A stretch of DNA of 64,000 nt. Source: Leisingera sp. M658. GTDB taxonomy: Bacteria > Pseudomonadota > Alphaproteobacteria > Rhodobacterales > Rhodobacteraceae. Positions 34,562 to 43,574 of this stretch are shown here, piece after piece (position 1 is the stretch's first letter; each line of letters begins with the position of its first letter). Location: the NCBI RefSeq assembly GCF_025144145.1, contig NZ_CP083546.1:1628501-1692500 (forward strand). The letters are read 5' to 3'. The notes beneath the pieces were generated by a model that saw only the letters and a program-made list of their open reading frames with translations, did not search any database and was not told where the DNA came from. The translations under genes and the position numbers were made by a program.

Positions 34562-34604
34562 ATAGGTCAGCAGGGTTGACCTAATGTTTCGTGCGCGAAA
34601 CATT
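34562..34604 (+). repeat. 43-bp dispersed element with AATGTTTCG palindrome, copy 1
   Basis: ATAGGTCAGCA (34562-34572), ten variable bases, then the palindrome AATGTTTCG-TGCG-CGAAACATT (34583-34604). The same arrangement with the same ten-base spacer occurs at 52474-52516. Here a complementary TGACCTAT at 34618-34625 makes an outer dyad. Confidence 0.75.
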
Positions 34605-34675
34605 CGGGTGCGGCCATTGACCTATGTGTTGCGCGGGTTTCGCGGCGTCAGCGTGCGCTGCTGTGGCAACAGGGC

Positions 34676-34706
34676 GGATTCAGGTCAGGCGGGCTGACCT
34701 GAATCC
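34676..34706 (-). terminator. 13-bp perfect hairpin 3' of the GcvT-family gene
   Basis: GGATTCAGGTCAG (34676-34688) pairs perfectly with CTGACCTGAATCC (34694-34706), 15 bp beyond the minus-strand gene. No T-run, so termination is plausible but unproven. Confidence 0.55.
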
Positions 34707-34720
34707 GGTGCTTTTGGGCC

Positions 34721-37150
34721 TCAGCCGCGCATCCGGGCGCCGTCTGCGTCAAACAGCGGCTGGGTGATCAAGCGGGCCTTGTACATCTTGCCGAGGATTT
34801 CGATCTCCACTTCCAGGTTTTCCTTGGCTGTCCCCGTGGGGACAAATCCCAGCGCGATGGATTTCTGCGCGTGGTGCGAATAGCCGCCGGAGGTGCAGAA
34901 GCCCACGACTTCGCCGCCGAGCCAGATCGGCTCATAGGCAACCACATCGGCGTCGTCCGCCGCGACCTCAAAAGCGCAGAGCTGGCGGGCGGGGCCTGTG
35001 TCGCGCTCGGCTTCGGCTGCCGCGCGACCGATGAAATCAACGGGTTTCTTGAAGGAGATGAAGCGGTCCAGCCCAGTTTCGGCGGCGGTGTAATCGGGTG
35101 AGAACTCGCGCAGCCAGGAGCCGAAGAATTTATCCAGGCGCAGCGACATCATCGCCCGCATGCCGAAGGGTTTCATGCCGTGCGGCTGACCTGCGGTCCA
35201 CAGCGCATCCCAGAGGGCGCGTTGCGAGGGCAGGTCGCAGTAGATTTCATAGCCCAGATCACCGGTGTAGCTGACCCGCTGCACGATGCAATCAGCCATG
35301 CCCACGGTCAGGCGGCGCACGTCCATGAAGCGCATGTCAGAGATATCGGTCCGGGTGCAGGCCTGCAGCACCTCGCGCGCTTTGGGGCCTGCGATCTGGA
35401 AGCCGTTGCGGGTGTCGGAGATGTTATCAAGGCTGACGTCATCGTCCAGGTTCTGCAGGAACCAGCGCATGTGGTAAGCCTGTGAGCCATACGAGGCGGT
35501 GAGCTGGAATTCTTCTTCCGCCCCGGATTTTCCAAGACAGGAGATAGTGAAATCCCCGATCAGGCGGCCTTTGGGGGACAGCATCGGGGTCAGCGACAGG
35601 CGGCCCGGTTTCGGCACCCGGCCGGCCATGATGCGGTCGAGCCAGGCGCGGGCACCCGCACCTTTGATCAGGTACTTGCCGAAATTGTGGACCTCGTTGA
35701 TGCCGACATGTTCCCGGACCGCTTTGACTTCGCGCGCAGTGGCCTCAAACGCGTTGGAGCGGCGGAAGGACGGGGTCTCATAGCGCGGCTCATCGCCTTG
35801 GGCGAAGTAGTTAGGGACCTCCATGCCGTATTGCGCGCCCCAGACGGCGCCCATGCCATCAAAGATGTCATACATCGGGGTGGTGCGGAATGGGCGGGCG
35901 GCGGGCAGCTCCTCGTTCGGATAGGCGATGGAGAAGCGTTTCTGATAGTTTTCAATGACTTTCGGGCGGGTGTAGCCCGGGGTAATCCAGCCGCCGAAGC
36001 GGGCGCAGTCCATCGCAAAAGTGTCGCGCTCGCATTCACCCTCGACCATCCACTGGGCCAGCATCAACCCGACGCCGCCGCCCTGGCTAAAGCCGGCCAT
36101 CACGGCGCAGGCGGACCAGTAGTTGCGCATTCCGGGCACCGGGCCGACCAGCGGATTGCCGTCAGGGGCAAAGGTGAAGGGGCCGTGGATCACCGATTTC
36201 ACGCCAGCAGCCTCCAGCGCCGGAAAGCGTTTGTAGGCAAAGGCGATGGAGTCCTCGATCTTGTCGAAGTCGTCCTGCAGCAGCTCATGCCCGAAGTCCC
36301 AAGGCGTGCCGTCCACGGCCCAGGGTTTGCAGGGCTGCTCGTAAAAGCCGATGCAGAGGCCGCGGCCCTCCTGGCGCAGATAGCTTTCGCCGGCCGGGTC
36401 CATCACATGCGGGTGCTCGCCGCCGCCGTCGATGATTTCGGCGATCATCGGCACCTCGTCGGTGACGATGTACTGGTGCTCCATCGGGTGCAGGGGCATG
36501 TAGACGCCGGCCATGGCGCCGACCTCGCGCGCCCAGAGGCCGCCTGCGTTGACCACATGTTCGGCATGGATGGTGCCCTTGTTCGTCACCACATCCCAGG
36601 TGCCATCGGGGCGCTGGTTGGTCTCAACCACCTTGCAGTGGGTCTCGATCGTGGCGCCGCCCATGCGGGCAGCCTTGGCATAGGCATGAGTGGTGCCGGA
36701 AGGATCCAGATGCCCATCAAGCGGATCATAAAGCCCGCCGATGATGCCATCCACGTTGGTGACGGGCGCGATTTGCTTGATTTCTTCGGGGGAGACGATC
36801 TCGGTCTCCAGCCCCATAAAGCGGTGCTTGGCGCGTTCCGCTTTCAGCATGTCGAAGCGTTCCTGGGTTTCGGCCAGGGTGACGCCGCCGACGTGGTGCA
36901 ACCCGCAGGACATGCCGGTGATGGCTTCTAGCTCTTTATACAGCTTGATGGTGTAGCCCTGAAGCGCCGCCATGTTGGTGTCGCCGTTGAGCGTATGAAA
37001 ACCGCCTGCCGCATGCCAGGTGGAGCCTGAGGTCAATTCCGAGCGTTCGATCAGCATGACGTCGGACCAGCCGAGCTTGGTCAGGTGATAGAGAACTGAG
37101 CAGCCGACGACGCCGCCGCCGATAACTGCCACGCGGGTAGTGGTTTTCAT
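34721..37150 (-). CDS. FAD-dependent oxidoreductase with GcvT domain (dimethylglycine/sarcosine dehydrogenase family)
   Basis: 809 residues from the ATG at 37150 (GGGAGG upstream). N-terminal DAO-type FAD domain: VAVIGGGVVGCSVLYHL, then ERSELTSGSTWHAAGGFH with the histidine used for covalent FAD in dimethylglycine dehydrogenases. From about residue 400 on is a GcvT-type folate domain (LSLTPMLSPKGRLIGDFTI; VSYTGDLGYEIYCDLP; RLDKFFGSWLREFSPDYTAAE; QKSIALGFVP). Such proteins oxidise an N-methyl group and pass it to tetrahydrofolate. Dimethylglycine is the likeliest substrate but relatives (sarcosine, other methylamines) are possible. Upstream on the same strand is a BT1-type transporter. Confidence 0.85.
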   Translation of the reverse strand: MKTTTRVAVIGGGVVGCSVLYHLTKLGWSDVMLIERSELTSGSTWHAAGGFHTLNGDTNMAALQGYTIKLYKELEAITGMSCGLHHVGGVTLAETQERFDMLKAERAKHRFMGLETEIVSPEEIKQIAPVTNVDGIIGGLYDPLDGHLDPSGTTHAYAKAARMGGATIETHCKVVETNQRPDGTWDVVTNKGTIHAEHVVNAGGLWAREVGAMAGVYMPLHPMEHQYIVTDEVPMIAEIIDGGGEHPHVMDPAGESYLRQEGRGLCIGFYEQPCKPWAVDGTPWDFGHELLQDDFDKIEDSIAFAYKRFPALEAAGVKSVIHGPFTFAPDGNPLVGPVPGMRNYWSACAVMAGFSQGGGVGLMLAQWMVEGECERDTFAMDCARFGGWITPGYTRPKVIENYQKRFSIAYPNEELPAARPFRTTPMYDIFDGMGAVWGAQYGMEVPNYFAQGDEPRYETPSFRRSNAFEATAREVKAVREHVGINEVHNFGKYLIKGAGARAWLDRIMAGRVPKPGRLSLTPMLSPKGRLIGDFTISCLGKSGAEEEFQLTASYGSQAYHMRWFLQNLDDDVSLDNISDTRNGFQIAGPKAREVLQACTRTDISDMRFMDVRRLTVGMADCIVQRVSYTGDLGYEIYCDLPSQRALWDALWTAGQPHGMKPFGMRAMMSLRLDKFFGSWLREFSPDYTAAETGLDRFISFKKPVDFIGRAAAEAERDTGPARQLCAFEVAADDADVVAYEPIWLGGEVVGFCTSGGYSHHAQKSIALGFVPTGTAKENLEVEIEILGKMYKARLITQPLFDADGARMRG

Positions 37151-37258
37151 GTGGGCCTCCCTGAATAGGTGTTGCCCGCATTCTGTACAGAAGTGAACAG
37201 TAGTCCAGCAGAAAAACGGCACCGTATGCCGCTTACAGGCAGCCAGGCTGGGGTTTCG

Positions 37259-38893
37259 TTACTCAGAGGTGCGGAAGCGGCTGTTTTGAATGACAAATAT
37301 TGCGGTCAGCGGTGCCAGGAGGAGGATTGCTCCAACGGTGATCAGCAGCAAGCCCAGCTGGGAATAATCGGCTGGGGTGGTAATAATGCCTGACGAATCT
37401 GTGACCTCGCGGGTCACTTCGAAGATTTCGTTCAGGTATTTGGTGCCGAGACTGGAGGCCGACAGCGCCAGATTGGTGAAGGAGGCCATGACCGCAAAGA
37501 AGGTGGCTTTCAGCCCCGAGGGCGCGTTGCGGGCGATCCAGGCGAGCATCGGGATCATCGCGACCTGGCCCAGCGGGGATTCCACGGCGGTGTCGACCAT
37601 GGCGATGAAGCGGGCATCGACCACGCCGCCGGTTATCGCGGCGGTCCAGTGGTGGGCGCCGTAATAAAGCGCGATGTTGGGCAGGCTTAGGACGGCCTCG
37701 GTGATCGCTAGAAAGGCGACAATAAAGGCTATCGGGCGGCTGGCCATCATCGGGCGGAAGATCAGCATGCCCGCCAGAGTCAGCAGCGAGGTGATCAGGG
37801 CCAGGACTGACAGGAACTGCTGGTCGAACCCCAGCACGTCGATTTCAAACCAGGTGGCGCCGGGACCGCGCAGGGGCGTGGCGCGGTAGACAAAAATGAT
37901 GATGGCGGTGCCGATCAGGGCGCGGGCCTGGTCCGTTGGCAGCACCGAAACCAGCTGCCGCATCAGGAACAGCACGATGGCCATGGAGCCGGCAAAGACG
38001 ATTTCCTGCGAATAGGGCACATCGCCCAGTCCCACAGCCAGCGACAGCGCGACAAAGGCGCCGCCGCCGATGAAATACCAGCGGTTGGGGGTGACCGGTT
38101 CGCGGGGCAGCTCGATGCGGGTGCGGATCTCAGCCTCGGCCACACCGGCGCGGCGCAGCAGGGCGGCCTTGCGCCATTTTTGCCAGACCGCCAGCGCCAC
38201 TCCGGAGAGGGAAATCACCGGAATCAGCAGCGCGAGAGTGAAGACAAAACCGTAAAGCGCACCCTTGTCTGCCTGCGGCAGTGCGTCGGCGCCATCGAAC
38301 AAGGCGACGTTCAGCGCGGCAGCGGCGCTGGAGCCGCCAATCAGCGCGATGCGGCCAAAGGTCTGCATGGTTGTGTGCAGGGATTTGGTTTCAGCCTCGG
38401 GCAGGGGGCAGCCGTGGTTATCGGTGTGGGGCACGGCCTCGACCGACATGGCGTCGGCCACCACATCCTGCAGCACATATCCGCAAGGGGCCAGCAGCGC
38501 GGCGGTGACATACCAGGCGCCCAGCGGCATCACGGTGCCCATCATCGCAGGTTCCAGCACGATAGCAGCAAGGATGCCATAGCTGCCGGCCATCAGCCCG
38601 GCCCCCAGCAGGATCAGCAGGTATTTCCAGCGCCAGATCAGATCCACCAGATGCCCCAGCGGCATCTTCAGGGCCCAGGGCAGGCCGACCCAAAATGCCA
38701 ATCCCGCCAGAAAAGCGGCGGAAAAGTCCAGGTATTCCTTGACGAAAAACGACGCGGTGACGGTGGTGATGCCCTGCGCGCCATAGGCGGAATAGATCAG
38801 CAGCGGCGGCAGGAAGGACCAGCGCAGCTGGCGGAACAGGTCCAGGATGATGCTGTCGAACCAGCCCCAGGCCAGCACCGCCGCACGGGTCAT
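37259..38893 (-). CDS. MFS/BT1-like membrane transporter
   Basis: 544 residues, about 12-14 hydrophobic helices. The segment WVGLPWALKMPLGHLVDLIW and the start of the fold resemble the folate-biopterin transporter (BT1) branch of the major facilitator superfamily, though I cannot rule out another MFS branch. A long cytoplasmic loop (about 225-265, Arg/Glu-rich) lies mid-protein. About 100 bp upstream of the FAD/GcvT dehydrogenase gene in the same direction, so co-transcription is plausible. Substrate unknown; a folate or pterin link to its neighbour is an inference. Confidence 0.7.
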   Translation of the reverse strand: MTRAAVLAWGWFDSIILDLFRQLRWSFLPPLLIYSAYGAQGITTVTASFFVKEYLDFSAAFLAGLAFWVGLPWALKMPLGHLVDLIWRWKYLLILLGAGLMAGSYGILAAIVLEPAMMGTVMPLGAWYVTAALLAPCGYVLQDVVADAMSVEAVPHTDNHGCPLPEAETKSLHTTMQTFGRIALIGGSSAAAALNVALFDGADALPQADKGALYGFVFTLALLIPVISLSGVALAVWQKWRKAALLRRAGVAEAEIRTRIELPREPVTPNRWYFIGGGAFVALSLAVGLGDVPYSQEIVFAGSMAIVLFLMRQLVSVLPTDQARALIGTAIIIFVYRATPLRGPGATWFEIDVLGFDQQFLSVLALITSLLTLAGMLIFRPMMASRPIAFIVAFLAITEAVLSLPNIALYYGAHHWTAAITGGVVDARFIAMVDTAVESPLGQVAMIPMLAWIARNAPSGLKATFFAVMASFTNLALSASSLGTKYLNEIFEVTREVTDSSGIITTPADYSQLGLLLITVGAILLLAPLTAIFVIQNSRFRTSE

Positions 38894-38906
38894 GCGTGGA
38901 TCCCGG

Positions 38907-40217
38907 TCACGATAAGGGCCGGATCTTGAGGCCGGTCACCCGGTTGCCTTCGCGCTCGGTCACTTCAAAGCGGAATCCATGGAAGGAGAACACCTGGCCT
39001 GTGGTCGGAATCATCTGCGCCTCGTGGATGACGAGGCCGGCAATGGTATTGGCCTCCTCATCGGGCAGGTTCCAGTCGGTGGCGCGGTTCAGGTCGCGGA
39101 TGGTGGTGACGCCATCGACCAGATAAGATCCATCTGTGGTTTTCTTGACGATGCTTTCCTCGTCGGGGTCGAATTCGTCGGTAATTTCGCCGACGATTTC
39201 TTCCAGAATATCCTCCAGCGTGATCAGCCCCTGCAGCGCGCCGTATTCATCCACCACCAGCGCAAAATGCGAGCGCATCCGCAGGAATTGGCGCATCTGC
39301 TCGTCCAGCGTGGTGGTTTCGGGCACAAAATACGGGGCCTTGGCGACCCCGGAGATGTCAAAGAACTTGAGCTTGCCTGCATCGCCGTCCGCACCGCCGG
39401 CTTGTTCATACATCGCCCGGAACAGGTCCTTGGCGTGAACCACGCCGATGATGTTTTCCTGCTCGCCGCGAAACACCGGCAGCCGGGTGTGGGGGCTTTG
39501 CAGGCATTGCTCCAGGATAGTGTCCGGCTCGGCGTTGGCGTCGATCATCTCGATATGGGAGCGGTGCAGCATGATTTCTTCGACAAAGCGGTCGGAAAGA
39601 TCCAGCGCGCCCAGAATGCGGTCGCGGTCCTCTTTTTCGACCACACCTTCGGAATGGCCCAGATGCAGCGCGCCCGCAATTTCCTCGCGCACCGCCATGA
39701 TGTGGCTGTCGGGATCGATCCGCACGCCGAAGACAAGCAAGACACCGCGCACCAGCAGCCGGACCAACCCCACCACCGGCGCCAGCAGGGTGACAAGCAC
39801 GCCAATCACTGGCGCTACGGCCGCGGCGGCTTTTTCGGCGTTGGAAATGGCATAAGTCTTGGGCAGCACCTCGGCAAAGACCAGCACCAGCACGGTCATC
39901 ACCAGGGTCGCTAGGGCGACGCCGCTTTCGCCAAACGCCCGGGTAAACAGGGCGGTCGCCAGCGACGTGCCCAGAATGTTGACAAGGTTATTGCCCAGCA
40001 GGACAGAGCCGATCAGCTTTTCGCTGTCCTCGGTCACGCTGAGCGCCCTTTGCGCCCCATGCGAGCCTTTATCGGCCTGGCTGCGCAGTTTCCCGCGCGA
40101 GGCAGCTGTCAGCGCAGTTTCCGAGCCGGAGAAGAAACCGGACAGGACAAGCAGCAGCACGATGGCCCCGGCAGTGGTCCAGAAGGCGCTGTCGAGTACG
40201 GTGGAGGCAGTGTCCAT
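38907..40217 (-). CDS. CNNM/HlyC-CorC family protein (DUF21-CBS-CorC)
   Basis: 436 residues from the ATG at 40217 (MDTASTVLDSAFW); the open frame runs on to 40460 but that part has no domain and overlaps xerD. DUF21 membrane domain of about four helices with FFSGSETALTAASRGKL, then a CBS pair (about 205-335: FVEEIMLHRSHIEMID, RMRSHFALVVDEYGALQGLIT) and a C-terminal CorC_HlyC domain (about 350-435). Family members act in magnesium or cobalt efflux. 14 bp precede the MFS gene. Confidence 0.9.
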   Translation of the reverse strand: MDTASTVLDSAFWTTAGAIVLLLVLSGFFSGSETALTAASRGKLRSQADKGSHGAQRALSVTEDSEKLIGSVLLGNNLVNILGTSLATALFTRAFGESGVALATLVMTVLVLVFAEVLPKTYAISNAEKAAAAVAPVIGVLVTLLAPVVGLVRLLVRGVLLVFGVRIDPDSHIMAVREEIAGALHLGHSEGVVEKEDRDRILGALDLSDRFVEEIMLHRSHIEMIDANAEPDTILEQCLQSPHTRLPVFRGEQENIIGVVHAKDLFRAMYEQAGGADGDAGKLKFFDISGVAKAPYFVPETTTLDEQMRQFLRMRSHFALVVDEYGALQGLITLEDILEEIVGEITDEFDPDEESIVKKTTDGSYLVDGVTTIRDLNRATDWNLPDEEANTIAGLVIHEAQMIPTTGQVFSFHGFRFEVTEREGNRVTGLKIRPLS

Positions 40218-40299
40218 GAGAGGTCCAGAGATCCGGTCAGTTGAAGGTTCGCTGCATTTATGGGGGTTTGCCGCAGGCGCTTCAAGTTCTAGCGGCGCG

Positions 40300-41244
40300 T
40301 CAGCGCGTATCCTTGGCCAGCGGGTGATGCTCCAGCACCAGTTCCTGCAGGCGGGCGTCCAGCACATGGGTGTAAATTTCGGTGGTAGCGATGTCGGCGT
40401 GGCCGAGCAGCGCCTGGATTGCGCGCAGGTCGGCGCCATTGGCCAACAGATGCGTGGCAAAGGCGTGCCGCAGCGTGTGCGGCGTAACCTTGTCCGGAGA
40501 CACGCCGCCGGTGACCGCCAGTTCCTTGATCAGCAGGTAAAAGCGGTGCCGGGTCAGGTGGCCGGACTTGCCGCGGGAGGGGAACAGGAAACGCGAGGCG
40601 GGCTTGCCCTTTGCTACATGCGCTGCCTCGGTATCGTCGCGGGTAGCCAGCCAGACGGCCAGCGCGTCGCGTGCGGGCGGCGACAGCGGCACCATGCGCT
40701 CCTTGCCGCCCTTGCCCGTGATCAGCAGCATCCGCGGGTCGCCGCGGGCGGCGGAAACCGGCAGCGAGACCAGCTCGGTGACCCGCATTCCGGTGGCATA
40801 GAGCAGCTCCATCAAACAGGTGTTGCGCAGCCGGTCTGCGGTGCTGCGGCCGGTTTGGCGCGCGGCGTCCAGCAGCCGGTCGACTTCGATGACCTCCAGT
40901 GTTTTGGGCAGGCGCTTTTCGCGTCCAGGGCCGCGGATCTGGATTGCCGGATTGTCTTCGCGCCAGCCTTCCTCGAACGCAAAGCGGTAGATCTGCTTGG
41001 CCGCCGACAGCCTGCGCGCCCGGGTGGACCGCGCCAGTCCTTGCGCGTCGCAGTTGATCAGATAGGCCTCGATGTCGTCCTGGCGGGCTGTCAGGAAACC
41101 CAGGGTGCGGTGTTCCAGCCAGGCGGTCAGGTCCTTAAGGTCGCGGCCATAGGCAAGAAGCGTGTTCTGCGAGGCGCCCGCTTCGGCCGCCTGGGCGTCG
41201 AGGAAGGTTGAGATCCATTGGAAATTGTCCCGGGGGGGCGCCAT
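40300..41244 (-). CDS. xerD: Tyrosine recombinase XerD
   Basis: Resolves chromosome dimers at dif with XerC. 314 residues. N-terminal SAM-like core-binding domain, then the catalytic set: R154 (TGMRVTEL), K178 (TGKGGKER), H256 and R259 (HTLRHAFATHLL), H282 (GHADIATTEIYTHV) and nucleophile Y291. All present, so active. Length and the absence of adjacent mobile genes favour a housekeeping Xer recombinase. XerD over XerC rests on overall similarity only. One base separates it from the next gene upstream. Confidence 0.9.
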   Translation of the reverse strand: MAPPRDNFQWISTFLDAQAAEAGASQNTLLAYGRDLKDLTAWLEHRTLGFLTARQDDIEAYLINCDAQGLARSTRARRLSAAKQIYRFAFEEGWREDNPAIQIRGPGREKRLPKTLEVIEVDRLLDAARQTGRSTADRLRNTCLMELLYATGMRVTELVSLPVSAARGDPRMLLITGKGGKERMVPLSPPARDALAVWLATRDDTEAAHVAKGKPASRFLFPSRGKSGHLTRHRFYLLIKELAVTGGVSPDKVTPHTLRHAFATHLLANGADLRAIQALLGHADIATTEIYTHVLDARLQELVLEHHPLAKDTR

Positions 41245-41245
41245 A

Positions 41246-42763
41246 TCACTGATGCTCCAGCAGCATCAGCTGCAGGGCGGCGCGGCGGGCCGTGTCCTCC
41301 AGCCCGACAGCGCGGAACGCGGCCAGCGCCGCGGTCAGGTCGCCCAGATTGCCGTCGGCGCCTTGGGCAAACAGCACCATGCTGCGCAGGATTGCTTCGC
41401 CCAGCTGGCCGTTGTTCAGTATTTGCCGGATCGCGGGCGGCACCGGGGCGGTTGTGTCAAACCCCAATGCTATGGCTTTAGCCATCGGCGACGGGGCGGC
41501 AGCGTCACCAGGCCGGCCCTGGGCCAGGGCTGCCAGGAACGGGTCATTTGCGCCGGCGGCCTGGGCATCATGCGCGGCCAATTCATAAGACGGCGACAAC
41601 AGGCGGATGCGCCAGGCCAGCGCGGCGGTCCGGCCGCTCAGGCCTGCCCGCGCCAGCGGCTCGCCAAAGAGGTCGGCAAACACGGTTTCAGTGCCCGCCT
41701 GTTGCATCGCATCCCAGGCGCGGGGCAGCGAGCGGGCAATGGCGTCTGCGTTGCCGGAGCCAAGGTCGCTTTCCAGCTGCTGAACCGCTGCAACCCGGTC
41801 CCAGATCCCGCCGGAAGCGGCGGGTTTACGGGCGCTGAACAGGCCAAGATACTGATTGGGATTGAGCGCCCCGGCACGGGCCAGCCGCTCTGCCGCCTCC
41901 AGCTGCGCCTTCCAGCCGGCAATGTCGCGCAGATCGGCCGCGGCAAAGGCCGGCGGCAAGGGTGCGGTGGGCATCGCCTCGCCAATGGTCTCGAACAGGC
42001 GGAAGGTCAACGGATCCGGATCCGCCGGGCGGCGCAGCGGCGGTGCCTGCTCAAACAGATCGGGGTTCAAAAAACGGTCAAGAAGCTGCATCTGGTTTTC
42101 GGGCAGCAGCTCCAGCGCGTGGGCAGTTTCCATCATCAGTGCTGCCGTGGGCCAGTCGCTGCGCCGCGCCGCGCAAAAGATCCTGGCCGCGTAGCTGTCT
42201 GACAGATGCGGCGAGGCGGTGAGGGCGGCGCAGGAAGCGTCCTCGCTGCCGGTCAAAAGGGTGGCGTCAAACCAGCGCGTGAAACGGTCCTTGCTGTCCG
42301 TGGGGCCTGCATGTTCAACCAGAGCCTGGGAGGGATCCGTGGCCCCCAGCGCCAGCAGCCGGTCCAGCCGGGCCAGCAGAATCCGGTCGCCTGCCGCGGA
42401 CGGCGGCCGGGATTCCGACAGCAGCAGGGTAAACAGCAGCGCCTGCATCGCCGGGCTGCCGCGCACCGGAACGGTTTCAATCAGATGGGTCACATCATCG
42501 GCAGCGCTGCCGCGCCACAGATCGGCCGGCAGGCCGGTTGCCGAAGCCGGAACCAGCCCGATGGGCGGCACCAGTGTTTCCAAAGGTGTGACCGAAACGG
42601 ACGGAAATGCAGCCGTGCCTGCCACTGGCGGCTCCAGCAGCACAGTGCCGGGCAGCCCGTTGCGCGGCTGCGGCTGGTTCAGCCAGTCAATCGCCGCCAG
42701 GGGTTCATTTGCAAGCGCACTGCCCGCCATCACCACCCCGGCGGCAGCCGCCCTAATCCGCAT
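41246..42763 (-). CDS. Secreted or periplasmic hypothetical protein upstream of xerD
   Basis: 505 residues. N-terminal signal sequence MRIRAAAAGVVMAGSALANEP. The mature part is Ala/Leu-rich and helical, with repeated two-helix units (for example LFTLLLSESRPPSAAGDRILLARLDRLLALGA) suggesting a TPR- or HEAT-like solenoid. I recognise no named family. Its first bases overlap the end of the small gene upstream; its stop adjoins xerD. The cluster small gene-505 aa protein-xerD is divergent from aroK, an order I associate with roseobacters. Confidence 0.7.
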   Translation of the reverse strand: MRIRAAAAGVVMAGSALANEPLAAIDWLNQPQPRNGLPGTVLLEPPVAGTAAFPSVSVTPLETLVPPIGLVPASATGLPADLWRGSAADDVTHLIETVPVRGSPAMQALLFTLLLSESRPPSAAGDRILLARLDRLLALGATDPSQALVEHAGPTDSKDRFTRWFDATLLTGSEDASCAALTASPHLSDSYAARIFCAARRSDWPTAALMMETAHALELLPENQMQLLDRFLNPDLFEQAPPLRRPADPDPLTFRLFETIGEAMPTAPLPPAFAAADLRDIAGWKAQLEAAERLARAGALNPNQYLGLFSARKPAASGGIWDRVAAVQQLESDLGSGNADAIARSLPRAWDAMQQAGTETVFADLFGEPLARAGLSGRTAALAWRIRLLSPSYELAAHDAQAAGANDPFLAALAQGRPGDAAAPSPMAKAIALGFDTTAPVPPAIRQILNNGQLGEAILRSMVLFAQGADGNLGDLTAALAAFRAVGLEDTARRAALQLMLLEHQ

Positions 42764-42902
42764 TCAGCACCACTGGTTTGCGCACCTCGGTGCTGGGCGC
42801 GCGGAAATCCGCACCGAACCAAGGCCCTACATAGGCATAGCCCACCAGCCCGATAGCCGCCAGAACCGCCAAATAGACCAGATACTTAATCAATCGCCCC
42901 AT
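42753..42902 (-). CDS. Small single-span membrane protein
   Basis: 49 residues: basic start MGRLIKYLVYL, one transmembrane helix (LVYLAVLAAIGLVGYAYV), and a short polar tail ending RKPVVLNAD. Too short for most gene callers but supported by composition, tight overlap with the next gene (stop lies inside its first codons) and the conserved spot opposite aroK. Function unknown. Confidence 0.6.
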   Translation of the reverse strand: MGRLIKYLVYLAVLAAIGLVGYAYVGPWFGADFRAPSTEVRKPVVLNAD

Positions 42903-42983
42903 GGTATATCCAAAGCCTGTTTCCTGCTCTTTTGCCCAAGTTATATATTCCCTTTTCCGCAAGATCACGTCATTCACTGAAGA

Positions 42984-43574
42984 ATGAGCGAAAAAGAGCA
43001 AAGCAGCGGCCAGAAGGCAGCAGGCCCGGTGCCGGGGAAGTTGAAGAAGACCATCGTGATGGTGGGCATGATGGGCGCCGGCAAGACCGCCGTGGGGCGG
43101 GCGCTGGCGGCCCGGCTGGATGTGCCTTTCCTGGACAGCGACCATGAAATCGAGGCCGCTGCCAACATGACCATCCCCGAGATATTTGCCCGCGACGGCG
43201 AGCCGTTCTTCCGCCAAAAGGAACGGCAGGTGATCGCGCGCCTGCTGGAGGAGGAACGCGGTGTCCTGTCGACGGGCGGCGGTGCGTTTCTGGCGGAAGA
43301 AAACCGCAATGTGATAACCGCCAAAGGGGTCTCGGTCTGGCTGCAGGCCGATCTGGAGGTTCTGTGGAACCGGGTGCGCCACCGCGACACCCGGCCGCTG
43401 CTGCGCACAGCCGACCCGCGTGCGACCCTTAGCGGCCTGTACCGCGACCGGGTGCCGCTTTATGCCAAGGCGGATCTGACCGTTGTCTCAGATGGCCAGG
43501 CGGCAATTGAAACCATGGTTGACCGGGTGCTGGAAGCCTTGCAGGCACGCCCCGATGTATTGGAGTGGACATGA
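42984..43574 (+). CDS. aroK: Shikimate kinase
   Basis: Phosphorylates shikimate with ATP in the chorismate pathway. 196 residues; an N-terminal extension of about 20 residues precedes the P-loop GMMGAGKT (28-35). Shikimate-binding FLDSDHEIE (the D of DxD type), then STGGGAFL and the lid RDTRPLL follow. The stop overlaps the aroB start by four bases (ATGA). Divergent from the small membrane gene. Confidence 0.95.
   Translation: MSEKEQSSGQKAAGPVPGKLKKTIVMVGMMGAGKTAVGRALAARLDVPFLDSDHEIEAAANMTIPEIFARDGEPFFRQKERQVIARLLEEERGVLSTGGGAFLAEENRNVITAKGVSVWLQADLEVLWNRVRHRDTRPLLRTADPRATLSGLYRDRVPLYAKADLTVVSDGQAAIETMVDRVLEALQARPDVLEWT

Noticed and set aside
34583-34604. parS site
   Set aside because: The TGTTTC...GAAACA arms look alike, but the centre is two bases longer than the 16-bp parS.
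40218-40460. N-terminal extension of the CNNM frame
   Set aside because: Overlaps xerD in another frame; no DUF21 content; a good ATG exists at 40217.
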